Positions 1 to 9,173 are shown, numbered from the stretch's first letter. The stretch is 12,361 nucleotides of DNA from an uncultured Porphyromonadaceae bacterium (GCA_947176615.1 CAMWRO010000058.1:1-12361); one strand, 5' to 3'. Translations and numbers: made by a program. The notes: generated by a model not told the origin, from the sequence alone.

Positions 1-3000
1 CAATCATCAGCATGAAAGCGTCGGCGGCATAACTGCGGATTGCAAAATATTTCGCCCCCGCGGGCAGCTCGGCCTCATATTCGGTCCATCGTCCGATGAC
101 CTCCCCGACATTCTTGACAACGATAAAGTCAGCGGGCTCAAGGCTGCCGGTCGAGTAGAGAATCTCCATGCTCTCGGGATAGGCGGCACTGTAACTCTTG
201 GCAAAGAACGACACTGTCTGCGCCTCGCCGGTCAGCAGGGGTGATATGGCCCAGTCATCGACAGGGGTAGTCTCGTAGTTGAATACCGAGGCAAGATATT
301 TGTCGCCCGAATTGGCGGCAAAAGTCTGATTGAACTGAGGCAGTGACGCATCAAACACGAAGAATGTGGCCGGATCCTTTCCGATGTCCAGACACGGAAT
401 GTCGATGCCCTCGAAACCGCCGACCATGTCGCCGTCGATGTCAAGGAAAGTCCAGTCGCCATAGGAGGTGGCAAACGACCCGGCTTCTTCAAAATCTTCC
501 ACAATGACCTCGGGACGGATGTCAGACAAGTCAGGTTCAGACCACGACAGCACGATTCCGTCGTCGGCCGGTTCTCCGGCAAGACTCCCCACGGCGGGAT
601 AGTTGCGCAACATGAGCGTCACGACAGCAGTCTCGCTGCGGTTGTTGGCCGCATCTTCGTCGGCATCGTGGCTGACAACGGCATAATATTCATTTTTAAC
701 ATCAGACGTGATTGAGAGCTCCTGCTTGAAATTGATAACAGCCGACGCGCCGGCAGCAAGTCTCACACCATCTTTCGAGGCAACTTTCTCATCGTTGTCA
801 TAGAGGTCGACCCTGTAACCCTCGGCGATGTTTACGCCACGGTTCTCGACTTTCACCCTGATGTCAAAAGTCTGACCGGGGCGCACCTTGACCGGAGCCG
901 AAAGTGTCGTGACAGCCAAGTCATCGGCCGGTATGTCACCGACAAAGAGGTCGTCGACAAGGACAAAGGTATAGGAATTGATAATGCCGCGCAATGACAG
1001 CTGCACTGTCTTGCCCGCATACTGAGTCAGCGGGACAACCACGCGGTTCCACATTCCCGCCGGGCCGGTCTTGTTGACAACCACGCTGCCCACGACCTTG
1101 GAAAGTCCCTCGCCGGTGACCGATACCTCTATCTTGTTGTTGTCATCGGCGGCTATATTATAGGTATAGAACACACATGCCGGAGTCGTTTCCGAAATCT
1201 TGATTTTGGCGGTTATCAGCGACGCGCTCATCCCCAAATCACTGCCATACATCATTGCATAACCGTTATCGCCGTCCTTGGAGGCCACATCGTCAAGAGA
1301 GGAGTCGCCGTAAAGTCCCCACGACACATCGTCGTCACCGGTGAAAGCCATCGGGTGGCCGAGTGACTTGTCGGCAAACGACTCAGTGAAGGGACAGCTG
1401 TCAGGCCGGCCGACAGGAATCATATTGGAAGCCGTCCCGTCACCCTCGCCGGCGGATGTCACAGGGAACACAACCCAGTAGAAGAACTGCTGGGGGGCAT
1501 CGGCAGAGAGTGCCTGATAAGTATAGGTTGTGGCCTTAACACCGCTCTTTACAAGAACCTTGGTATAATAATTCTCCATCAGGTAGACATTATATGAAAC
1601 CAAGTCGGGATTCAGCGGACGGCCGTTGATGTCGGTTTCGGGAGCGGCCCATGACAGTGTAACCTCGCCGGGGCCGGCAGTCTCGGCAGCCGAAACGGCG
1701 TTAATCTTCCCTGCAAAATCGACACCGACAAAAGCCTCGGCCTTGGCAGTGTTGCTATGTCCCTCGGCGTTATACACCACGGCCTCCCACGAGTGAACAC
1801 CGTTGGCCGAAACCGAGTTGTCGACAAAGCTGACGGCCTCGCCCGGGGAGACAGGCTTGCACACCTTTATCACTTCCCCGTCACGCGAAACCTCTACACG
1901 GTCAATCGCGGCGAGAGCGCCCCCGCCGATTGTCTTGTCAGGAGCGGTGAAAGCGATTGTCGCGGCGAGTGCTCCGGTCGCATCGGGCACGACACTGAAA
2001 TCGGCGACACCCTCGGGAGCACCATCTGACAGCGGTGCCGAAACGCTTATATCATCCACAAAAAGATTATACCTGTCAACCTCACTCATGCCGTGGAATC
2101 CGAAGTAATAGACACCGTCGGCATCAGGAATCAGGATTTTTTCAATCAGCATCGGCAACGCCGGGCCGGTAGCCACGACGGTAGGCTCGACAAGAACGCG
2201 GGTCATGCTTTCCACCGTGGATGAATTGCCCCATTTCACCTCTATCGTTTCGGGATAATCGGCACTGACACCATAGGTTTTGAAACTGATGCGGTACATC
2301 TTGCCCCCTTCCATTCTGACAGCAGGGGTGACAATCCAGTCGTTCATTTCAAGGTCCTCGTTGTAGTCGGCCCTTGCGGCATGATGTTCAGCGTTATATC
2401 TCCATGTCTTGCCGTCGTTATTACTGTCGATTACAGTGAACTTCTCCATCGAATCCTCAGTGTCGAAACTCTCGGCGAAAGGCGGAGTGACCGCGCCGAG
2501 GGCAACCGGGCCGGAATGTCCGGGGAGAGAGGCCGCCTCCCCGTTACGCGCGACGACGGCGTAACGGTAGAGAGTAAATTCCGCCGGCTCGGCAACGGCA
2601 TCGACAAGGGTCGTCACTTTTACCCCTTGGGCCACAACGGCCTCATCGGGATAGCGGGTCACGTCATAACAGATTGACCCGGCATCGACATACCCGCCGT
2701 GTACACCTGCCGTGACGGGATTCCATGTAACGGTGAAACTGCCGTCGGCATACCGCGCCTCGACCTCGGGGGCGACCGGCGCGTCATGTCCTGCATAGAC
2801 GACAGTCTTGGCAGCGGGACTCGTCCCGGCTGAATTGGAGACTGTCACGGCTATCTGATATTCCCCGGCCCGCGGGAGGGTGACTGATTCTGACACAGCC
2901 GCACCACACTCGGTCACGCCTCGGGCAACAGTTTCGTTATCGACCTGAATCTCATAATTCAACACTCCCGAGGCCGTCGTGCCGTTGAAACAGGTTGTCG

Positions 3001-4054
3001 GGGCCTTAAAGCTGACCGAGCCTGACAGCGACGCACCGTCAAAAGTCACCTTCAGGTCACTGACAGCCGCAGGGGCATCCTGTTGAGCGGCCGCGGGCTG
3101 TACATAGAGGCCACACAGCTCTTCCTCTCCATTAAAAGTTATCAGCAGCGTGCCTCGGGCCGTTGCCTTGTCTATCTCATACAGCGCTCCTACCCCCACG
3201 TCGCTGACGGCATAATACAACCGCCCGGTCTCCGGGTCGATGGCAGCCGATGTCTGATAGTAGGTCGCGACACCACTGTTGCCGATTTTGGTCAACGAGC
3301 CGGTCGCGGTGTCGATTGTGAAAAGAGCGCCTGCGCGGTTGATTCCGTAGACAGTCCCGTCGGCATCGACCGCGATACCGTAAAGCGCTTCGGGCAGCGG
3401 GGCGATGGCGACGCGTTCAAGCGTCTCATAATCGGCATACCCAAACACAAAGCCATCTACACCGTCATTGTAAAAGCACCCGTAGACGCGCCCTGAGACC
3501 GGGTCGACCGCCGAGTCAAACGCCATAAACGGGACTGCGGCCTCGCGCTTGTCGATTTCCTCCCATGTATCCGAGTCATAGGATATGACGTGAACAGTGT
3601 CTTTAACATCGTCATAGACGGTAGCATAATAAACCCCGTCGATTATCACTCCGCCATAGTTGGATTCTATACCGTCGGCCACAAGCTCAAAACTCCCGGC
3701 CGAAGAAGCCGGAATCTTGTACAGACCGCCCGTCAGTCCGTCGCGACTGTAGACGATAGAGGCCCTGAGGTCAACAGTTCCGTCAGCCTCGGTGTCAAGG
3801 GATGGCGCAGCTTTGAGAAAATTGGCAGCCGCCGCACCGGTCACATAGCGGCTGAACGGCATAGAGCCGCCACCGCCTGTGCGACAGCGAGGAAAAGCAG
3901 TACGGTTAGTTTTGGGCGATGCCTTTTGCATGACTGACGACGCCGGGGCATCGGAGTGTGTCACTTTCCTTGCCTGAAGTTCTGACGCACCGGCAGGAAG
4001 TGCAATCGCAACCGCGACTGCAACACTGAAAACAGTAGATGGAAAATTTAGCAT
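1..4054 (-). CDS. Giant secreted multidomain adhesin-like protein (C-terminus beyond left edge), paralog of the neighbouring gene
   Basis: The frame is open from an ATG at 4054 to the window edge, giving 1351 codons without a stop; the C-terminus is missing. By translation, a hydrophobic signal peptide (about residues 1-24, ending LPAGA) is followed by a linker and a propeller-like module (about 93-320) with repeats such as YGCFYND, GTVYGIN and LFTID. Two FN3-like domains follow (about 332-520), then jelly-roll 1 (about 523-671, with NDWIVTP and LFVDDI), two more FN3-like domains, jelly-roll 2 (about 887-1037), a CARDB-like domain (about 1044-1144), and jelly-roll 3 (from about 1180, with DDWAISP, cut by the edge at FMLMI). 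The order matches the complete 1493-residue neighbour, so about 140 residues and probably a T9SS sorting tail lie outside. Jelly-rolls of this type occur in gingipain adhesin regions and other Bacteroidota surface proteins. A role in binding glycans, proteins or host surfaces is inference. The n-region has no basic residue before the hydrophobic core. An in-frame GTG at 4081 would add an arginine but lies almost at the predicted transcription start, so ATG 4054 is preferred. Confidence 0.88.
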   Translation of the reverse strand, partial: MLNFPSTVFSVAVAVAIALPAGASELQARKVTHSDAPASSVMQKASPKTNRTAFPRCRTGGGGSMPFSRYVTGAAAANFLKAAPSLDTEADGTVDLRASIVYSRDGLTGGLYKIPASSAGSFELVADGIESNYGGVIIDGVYYATVYDDVKDTVHVISYDSDTWEEIDKREAAVPFMAFDSAVDPVSGRVYGCFYNDGVDGFVFGYADYETLERVAIAPLPEALYGIAVDADGTVYGINRAGALFTIDTATGSLTKIGNSGVATYYQTSAAIDPETGRLYYAVSDVGVGALYEIDKATARGTLLITFNGEEELCGLYVQPAAAQQDAPAAVSDLKVTFDGASLSGSVSFKAPTTCFNGTTASGVLNYEIQVDNETVARGVTECGAAVSESVTLPRAGEYQIAVTVSNSAGTSPAAKTVVYAGHDAPVAPEVEARYADGSFTVTWNPVTAGVHGGYVDAGSICYDVTRYPDEAVVAQGVKVTTLVDAVAEPAEFTLYRYAVVARNGEAASLPGHSGPVALGAVTPPFAESFDTEDSMEKFTVIDSNNDGKTWRYNAEHHAARADYNEDLEMNDWIVTPAVRMEGGKMYRISFKTYGVSADYPETIEVKWGNSSTVESMTRVLVEPTVVATGPALPMLIEKILIPDADGVYYFGFHGMSEVDRYNLFVDDISVSAPLSDGAPEGVADFSVVPDATGALAATIAFTAPDKTIGGGALAAIDRVEVSRDGEVIKVCKPVSPGEAVSFVDNSVSANGVHSWEAVVYNAEGHSNTAKAEAFVGVDFAGKINAVSAAETAGPGEVTLSWAAPETDINGRPLNPDLVSYNVYLMENYYTKVLVKSGVKATTYTYQALSADAPQQFFYWVVFPVTSAGEGDGTASNMIPVGRPDSCPFTESFADKSLGHPMAFTGDDDVSWGLYGDSSLDDVASKDGDNGYAMMYGSDLGMSASLITAKIKISETTPACVFYTYNIAADDNNKIEVSVTGEGLSKVVGSVVVNKTGPAGMWNRVVVPLTQYAGKTVQLSLRGIINSYTFVLVDDLFVGDIPADDLAVTTLSAPVKVRPGQTFDIRVKVENRGVNIAEGYRVDLYDNDEKVASKDGVRLAAGASAVINFKQELSITSDVKNEYYAVVSHDADEDAANNRSETAVVTLMLRNYPAVGSLAGEPADDGIVLSWSEPDLSDIRPEVIVEDFEEAGSFATSYGDWTFLDIDGDMVGGFEGIDIPCLDIGKDPATFFVFDASLPQFNQTFAANSGDKYLASVFNYETTPVDDWAISPLLTGEAQTVSFFAKSYSAAYPESMEILYSTGSLEPADFIVVKNVGEVIGRWTEYEAELPAGAKYFAIRSYAADAFMLMI

Positions 4055-4090
4055 AAATGTGTTATTGAACTGATTGCGCACTTGGGATTG

Positions 4091-4122
4091 CAAATATATG
4101 GATTATATCGACCAACTCCAAA
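4091..4122 (-). promoter_or_regulatory. Bacteroidota-type promoter of the left adhesin-like gene
   Basis: On the minus strand a TTTG (4122-4119) is followed after exactly 20 nt by TATATTTG (4098-4091). This fits the Bacteroidota primary sigma consensus TTTG / TAnnTTTG with a spacer of about 19-21 nt. Transcription would begin near 4084, giving a leader of about 30 nt before the ATG at 4054. The leader is AT-rich and has no Shine-Dalgarno sequence, which is normal for this phylum. The promoter lies downstream of the terminator of the previous gene, so this gene has its own transcript. Confidence 0.7.
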
Positions 4123-4180
4123 CATTATTCCACAAATCGTCTGATTTTGACATCAAAATTCTTTCACAGCCGCCCGCACC

Positions 4181-4216
4181 CAAACAAAAAGCCGCCTTCC
4201 GTTTCCGGAAGGCGGC
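4181..4216 (-). terminator. Intrinsic terminator of the 1493-residue adhesin-like gene
   Basis: A perfect 10 bp GC-rich stem (GCCGCCTTCC at 4191-4200 with GGAAGGCGGC at 4207-4216) closes a 6 nt loop. Read on the minus strand it is followed by TTTTTGTTTG (4190-4181) and preceded by an A-rich stretch. It starts 28 bp after the TAA of the gene at 4245-8726 and lies upstream of the next gene's promoter, which separates the two transcripts. Confidence 0.85.
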
Positions 4217-4244
4217 CATTTTAAAGGACTCTGAAAATCAGATT

Positions 4245-7200
4245 TTACTTGACAATAACTTTCTTGACGGTTGTTGCAGCCTTGACCACATATATACCTC
4301 CCGAAACGGGAATCACGGTCTTGATTTCGCCGACCGACGAGAAAATGGTCTTGCCGTCAACGGCATAGACAGCCACAGGCTTTCCATCGGCTCCGGCAAC
4401 CACAATCGACCCGTCAATGACATCTATCGAAACTCCGCCGGCAACGATGTCGGCAACTCCGCTCATGGAGACTGCAACACCGACGGGAGCCGACTCGCCC
4501 TTGTCATAGACTGCGGTCACATGATACACATGTTGTCCCTCGGCTACTTCAGCATCGACAAAACACGGTTCCTCCACAACAGCGTCGTTAATCTTCACAC
4601 CGTCACGATATACATTATATCCGGCCAGTGACAGTTCAAGGGGTGCCGGGATGAATGTCACATCGTCAATCATCAGCATAAACGCGCCCGACGCAATGGA
4701 GCGGATTGCGAAATATGTCGCACCCTCGGGAAGGTCGGCAGTGACTTCAGTCCAAACGTCAGGAACCGGGTTGAGAGTCTTTACAGAAACGAATTCTGAA
4801 AATTCCTTGCCGCCAGTCGAGTAGAGCACTTCTATCGCTTCGGGATAATCACCGCTGTAGCTGCGCGCCATGAACGAGACGGTCTGCGCGTCACCCGAGA
4901 GTTTCGGCGAGATTGCCCAGTCGTCAACCCGGCCGTCGTCATAACGGAACAGCGATGCAAGATACTTGGTGCCTGAAACGGCCGCGAAAGACCCATTGAA
5001 CTGAGGCAGCGACGCGTCAAAGAGGAAGAATGCGACTTTATCAGTACCGCCTACGATTCCGGGAAGAGTAATATCCTCAAAACCTCCGACAGCCGAATCG
5101 TCCATATCTACAAAAGTCCAGTCGCCAAATTCATGTGCAAACGCTTCACCGTCTTCAAAGTCCTCTGTCACCACTCCGCCGGCCGAAACCGAGTAATCGG
5201 GTTCTTCCCAAGCGAGCATAACGCCGTCAGCAGTTTCTTCGGCTGACAGATTTTCAACGGTCGGGTAAGAGGGTTGCTCGACAGCGACACTGACAGCCGC
5301 CCCGGTATTATTGTCGGGATTCTCATCGGTGAAATTCACAACTGCATGGTAGTCATATTTCTCCTCGCTGATAACAGGGATGGATTGCGTGAACAAAATC
5401 ACGCCTGACTCGCCGCCTTCAAGAGCGATACCATCTTCCGATGCCACTTTCTCATCATTGCGGAAAAGGTCGACCGTATATCCCGATGCAGCCTCAAGAC
5501 CGAGGTTGTCCACTCTGACCGCGACGTTAAACGAGCCTCCGACCTTGACCTTTGCAGGAGCCGAGATTGAGGTCACCGCGACATCCTTGGCAGGCAGACT
5601 GCCCACATAGATATTGTCAATCAGGGTGTAGGTATGACTCTTGACGGTAGCGACGAAATGCACTGATATCTGCTTGCCGACGTATGCGTCAAGCGGAACG
5701 GTCACACGGGCCCACCGGTTAGACGCGCCCAGCTCGCTGACAACGACATTCTTTACCTGCGACTTCTCATTTCCGTCGCTGACATAGACTGCAATTTCAT
5801 TCATGTCGTTTTCCAATACATAGGTATGGAACGACACGAGAGGAGCATTGCCTGAGACAAGGATTTTGCCCGACATAACTTCGGCATACTTCTCGGCATA
5901 TTGACTGTAGAACATGAGGAAACCACCGTCATTGTCCTGCGGGTCAACGCCGATACTTCCGTCTCCCAGTCCGATTTCGCTGCCGCCATTGCTGTTAATC
6001 GCCCAGATCGACGCGGGCTCCATGTTGGCAAAAGACTCCGAGAACGGACAGAGATAAGGCTTGCCTGCGGCAATCATCGGCGAAATCTGGCCTTCATACT
6101 CACCGGCCGCAGTCATCGGGAACACGAGCCACTGGAAGAAGTCCTGTTCACCGCCGGCGGGGACGGCCTGATAGGTGTACTCACACTCGGTTATGCCGCT
6201 CTTGACAAGAGTGCGGCTATAACCTGAGAACAGATAGATGTCATAGGTCACTTGGGACGGAGCAAGGGGATTCCCGTCGATGTCGGTGGTAACGGGGGTC
6301 CACGAAATGGTCACTTCGCCATAGTTGTCGGTCTCGACAGCGTTGACGGTTTCAATAGGCGCAGCATAGTTGACACCGATGAAAACCTTTGCTTCCGCGA
6401 CATTGCCCGCGCCGCTCTGATTATAGGCGACGACGCTGTAGAGATGGTAACCTGTTTCAGAAAAGTCATTGTCGTCAAAGCTCAATTCGGCTCCGGGTGC
6501 GGGATTGTCAAATGTCTTGATGACCTCACCGTCGCGCGACAGTTCGGTTTTGTCGATAGACTCAAGGGCCTGTCCGGCAATGTCATTGGAGGGAGCCTTG
6601 AACGAGATTGCCGCTTTAAGAGCGCCTTCTTCGCCCGGCACGACTTTAAAATCAGAAACTGCGGCGGGCGCCGAAGTGTCCAAGCCTGCCGAAACAACGA
6701 TATCGTCAACAAAGAGATAGAAGCAGTCGGCATCGCTTATAGCGTGGAATCCGACATAGTAGAGGCCGTCACTTTCAGGAATGATTACTGCCTTTAGATT
6801 CATAGGGTTGGCCTGCGTGACAGTATGGCTCAGCTCAGTAGAGGGAATAAGAATCTCGGTCATTGCCTCGGCTGTCGGAGACTTGCCCAAAGCGACCTCT
6901 ATGCGCTCGGGATACTCATTGGTAAAGGTCTTGAACGACAGCGTGTACTGCTTGCCGCCTTCGAGCTTGAGCGGCGCGGTGATGAGCCAGTCGTCGCCAT
7001 TGTTGGCACCTGAATAGATATAGCAGGCGGCACCCTTGTCCGAGTTGTAGGCCCATGTGCGGTTGTCAAGGTTCTTGTCAAGCACGGTGAATGTAGAGAA
7101 TCCGGCTTCGCTGTCAAACGACTCGGAATAAGGCGGCACGATGTTGCCCACGACAACATTGTTGGACAGACCGCGGTCCGATACCATTTCGCCGCTCTTG

Positions 7201-8726
7201 GCGGTAACGGAATAGGTGTATGAAACAAGCCCGTCGGTTACCTCTACCTCGTCGACAACCGACGTAGCGGCAATGTCGGCGGCGATTTCAACCGCGTCGG
7301 GGAATCGCTTGACTGTATAGGTGATGTTATCGACATCTATGTAGCCGCCGTTGACACTCTCGGTCACGGGAGTCCATGACACGGTGATTTTACCGTCGGC
7401 AAACACGGCGTTTACAAACGGAGACTCGGGGAAGTCATTTCCGACAAAAAGTTTCACTTTTGCCTTGGGACTGTCACCGACACCGTTGGAAACCGTCACT
7501 GTAAACTCATATTCACCCGGAGCGTCGACAGTGACATCGGCCGAAACATCGGCACCGAACTCGGTCTCGCCCGAGGCGACTTCCTCCCCGGCAACCTTAA
7601 TCGAATAGGTCAGCGCGCCCTGTGCGGCGCCGCCGTCAAAGAGTGTCGACGGAGCTTTGAAATTAATCTTCCCGCTCAACGAGCCATCGACAAAGTCAGC
7701 CGACAGGCCGGTGGGAGCAGCGGGCGCGTTATTATCGGCGAGCGGCTTGGCGACATACATGCCGCTGATTTCTTCACCGAAGGGGAAATCCACTACCAGC
7801 GCGGCCTCGGCGGTTGCCTTGTCAATAGTGTAAAGTGACCCGCCGTCTTTGGTGCTTGTCGCGTAATAAAGAGTTCCCGACTTGGGATCGATGGTAGCAG
7901 ATGTCCTGTACTCGTTTTTAAGACCCGTGTTGCCGACCAACGTTTTTTCACCGGTCGCCTTGTCTATCGTGTAAAGATTGCCGGTGTCATTAACGGCATA
8001 GACGGTACCGTCATTGTCGATAGCGACACCGCTCAACGCCTCGGTATCGCATATCGCGGTACGGGTCATGGTAGCGAAATCGGCATACCCGAAGACAAAA
8101 CCATCTCCAGCATCATTATAAAAACATCCGTAGGCAAGACCTGTCCCGGGATCGGCCGCCAAGTCGAGAGCCAGCATTCCGGTTTCCACATCGACAAAAC
8201 CGATAGATTCCCATGTCTCCGAGTCATAGGTCGTCACACAACTGAACGCAAAAAATCCATAATCAAAATATTCTATCGAATAATACCGTCCGTCAATCTC
8301 GACACCACCGTGGGAGGCGTTGACTTCGGCCTGTATCATTTCGAAGGTCTCGCCCGCAGCCTGTGGCACGGAATACATACCATAGGCAGGCGTGTTGCCC
8401 CAGTCGTCAGAGTATATCACACAGGCATTCAGCGCAACCTGCGAGGATGGAGCAAGAAGGCGGGACGAGTTGCCGCGCTTCTTGATGAAATTCAGCCGGG
8501 GTGCGGAAGTCAGAGCGTGCCTGAGAAAGCCGGAGTTCGATTTTTTGGCAGTCGGCATCTTGGCCTTGGCCTTTGACGCAGACGGCTTGGCTTTGATTGT
8601 CGAAATCTCAACCCGCTCGCCGGAAAATTGCGAATGTTTACGGGCGAGCGGAGCTGCAACAGCCGTCGGAACGGCCATTGTCAAGGCCAGCGTGGCACCG
8701 ACACATTGGGATAAAAGTTTTCTCAT
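4245..8726 (-). CDS. Giant secreted multidomain adhesin-like protein with FN3 and jelly-roll domains and T9SS sorting tail
   Basis: This complete 1493-residue protein is predicted to cross the inner membrane by its signal peptide (residues 1-24; basic MRK start, hydrophobic core, cleavage near AVA-A) and the outer membrane by type IX secretion. Residues 25-95 are a Lys/Ala-rich linker. Residues 96-327 form a propeller-like module with YGCFYND, GTVYAVN and LYTIDKATGEK repeats. FN3-like domains lie at about 335-428, 434-527, 687-784 and 790-888. Jelly-rolls of the cleaved adhesin / choice-of-anchor J kind lie at about 530-680 (DDWLITAP, LFVDDI), 893-1041 (IDNIYVG; no DDW motif) and 1186-1358 (DDWAISP, MIDDVTF). 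A CARDB-like domain occupies about 1046-1149. A fifth FN3-like fold appears split around jelly-roll 3: its first strands are at about 1153-1177 and the rest at 1362-1418. Residues 1430-1493 look like a T9SS type A sorting domain, with GGIYVVKA and a basic end, KKVIVK. No catalytic motif is visible. Adhesion or surface binding is the likeliest role; the ligand is unknown. Confidence 0.93.
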   Translation of the reverse strand: MRKLLSQCVGATLALTMAVPTAVAAPLARKHSQFSGERVEISTIKAKPSASKAKAKMPTAKKSNSGFLRHALTSAPRLNFIKKRGNSSRLLAPSSQVALNACVIYSDDWGNTPAYGMYSVPQAAGETFEMIQAEVNASHGGVEIDGRYYSIEYFDYGFFAFSCVTTYDSETWESIGFVDVETGMLALDLAADPGTGLAYGCFYNDAGDGFVFGYADFATMTRTAICDTEALSGVAIDNDGTVYAVNDTGNLYTIDKATGEKTLVGNTGLKNEYRTSATIDPKSGTLYYATSTKDGGSLYTIDKATAEAALVVDFPFGEEISGMYVAKPLADNNAPAAPTGLSADFVDGSLSGKINFKAPSTLFDGGAAQGALTYSIKVAGEEVASGETEFGADVSADVTVDAPGEYEFTVTVSNGVGDSPKAKVKLFVGNDFPESPFVNAVFADGKITVSWTPVTESVNGGYIDVDNITYTVKRFPDAVEIAADIAATSVVDEVEVTDGLVSYTYSVTAKSGEMVSDRGLSNNVVVGNIVPPYSESFDSEAGFSTFTVLDKNLDNRTWAYNSDKGAACYIYSGANNGDDWLITAPLKLEGGKQYTLSFKTFTNEYPERIEVALGKSPTAEAMTEILIPSTELSHTVTQANPMNLKAVIIPESDGLYYVGFHAISDADCFYLFVDDIVVSAGLDTSAPAAVSDFKVVPGEEGALKAAISFKAPSNDIAGQALESIDKTELSRDGEVIKTFDNPAPGAELSFDDNDFSETGYHLYSVVAYNQSGAGNVAEAKVFIGVNYAAPIETVNAVETDNYGEVTISWTPVTTDIDGNPLAPSQVTYDIYLFSGYSRTLVKSGITECEYTYQAVPAGGEQDFFQWLVFPMTAAGEYEGQISPMIAAGKPYLCPFSESFANMEPASIWAINSNGGSEIGLGDGSIGVDPQDNDGGFLMFYSQYAEKYAEVMSGKILVSGNAPLVSFHTYVLENDMNEIAVYVSDGNEKSQVKNVVVSELGASNRWARVTVPLDAYVGKQISVHFVATVKSHTYTLIDNIYVGSLPAKDVAVTSISAPAKVKVGGSFNVAVRVDNLGLEAASGYTVDLFRNDEKVASEDGIALEGGESGVILFTQSIPVISEEKYDYHAVVNFTDENPDNNTGAAVSVAVEQPSYPTVENLSAEETADGVMLAWEEPDYSVSAGGVVTEDFEDGEAFAHEFGDWTFVDMDDSAVGGFEDITLPGIVGGTDKVAFFLFDASLPQFNGSFAAVSGTKYLASLFRYDDGRVDDWAISPKLSGDAQTVSFMARSYSGDYPEAIEVLYSTGGKEFSEFVSVKTLNPVPDVWTEVTADLPEGATYFAIRSIASGAFMLMIDDVTFIPAPLELSLAGYNVYRDGVKINDAVVEEPCFVDAEVAEGQHVYHVTAVYDKGESAPVGVAVSMSGVADIVAGGVSIDVIDGSIVVAGADGKPVAVYAVDGKTIFSSVGEIKTVIPVSGGIYVVKAATTVKKVIVK

Positions 8727-8919
8727 TACTATAATTGCCGGGAAATCTTTTTGTTACTCACCGCCTGCGGCAGATTTCCCTTTAACCGCAACGGGGAGTC
8801 TCTAAATCGTCTGAATTTTGAAGAAAGATGGAGAATGAACAGCGATAATGAGTTAACATCTGTCGTTTTTGAAGCTCTGATATTTACAAATGTTATCCTT
8901 TTTAGCCTTAGAATTTCCG

Positions 8920-8951
8920 CAAATGTATTAATATTATTTCTGACTTCCAAA
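8920..8951 (-). promoter_or_regulatory. Bacteroidota-type promoter of the 1493-residue adhesin-like gene
   Basis: On the minus strand a TTTG (8951-8948) is followed after 20 nt by TACATTTG (8927-8920), a full match to TTTG-N(19-21)-TAnnTTTG and the same geometry as the promoter of the paralog at 4091-4122. Transcription would start near 8913 and leave an untranslated leader of roughly 185 nt before the ATG at 8726. No equally good match lies closer to the start codon. Confidence 0.6.
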
Positions 8952-9139
8952 TACTTTTTAAAGTTTTTACCGATATTTTCAAGCAATAATACACAGATAT
9001 CCCGCAAAACATCACACCCAGCCACAAAACCACGCCACAAAGCAACAAAATTCCACACCGCAACAAGCGATTTCATCTCCCGCGAAGGCGGCGGCAGCGA
9101 TTCTTGCTGGGAGATAGCCGAATTTAGGGGAATTAGTTG

Positions 9140-9147
9140 TATCTTTG
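9140..9147 (+). promoter_or_regulatory. -7 box of the purC promoter
   Basis: TATCTTTG fits the Bacteroidota -7 consensus TAnnTTTG and lies 26 bp before the purC ATG, implying a leader of roughly 20 nt. A TTTG is not found at the usual -33 distance (9116-9119 reads AGCC), so the upstream element is weak or regulated. No PurR-like operator was recognised. Confidence 0.6.
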
Positions 9148-9173
9148 CACCATATATTTAATCTCACAGAATT

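Larger units (their letters stand above)
8727..9173. other. Divergent AT-rich intergenic region between the adhesin-like gene and purC
   Basis: This 447 bp stretch separates two divergently transcribed genes and is much richer in A+T than the coding DNA, especially at 8870-9060. It contains the minus-strand promoter at 8920-8951 and the purC promoter at 9140-9147. The minus-strand transcript would carry a leader of about 185 nt, in which I see no riboswitch or strong hairpin, only a small CTGC-g-GCAG palindrome near 8765. Short open frames on both strands here (for example 8729-9076 minus and 8751-9161 plus) have low-complexity, non-protein-like composition and are not called. Confidence 0.7.

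Noticed and set aside
1..4054. Left adhesin-like gene as a pseudogene, since only short frames are obvious at first glance
   Set aside because: The frame from ATG 4054 is in register with the homologous codons at positions 2-4, and no stop was found in between. It is simply cut by the window edge.
4074..4631. 185-codon plus-strand frame across the paralog junction
   Set aside because: It reads through the minus-strand promoter, the terminator hairpin and the antisense of the sorting-tail coding region. It has no domain or promoter of its own.
8729..9076. 115-codon minus-strand frame directly upstream of the adhesin-like gene
   Set aside because: It lies in AT-rich intergenic DNA, has no promoter or recognisable motifs, and would span the predicted promoter of the real gene.
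8751..9161. 136-codon plus-strand frame before purC
   Set aside because: It covers both divergent promoters and has a composition typical of AT-rich non-coding DNA (clusters of Ile, Leu, Phe, Ser), with no motif.
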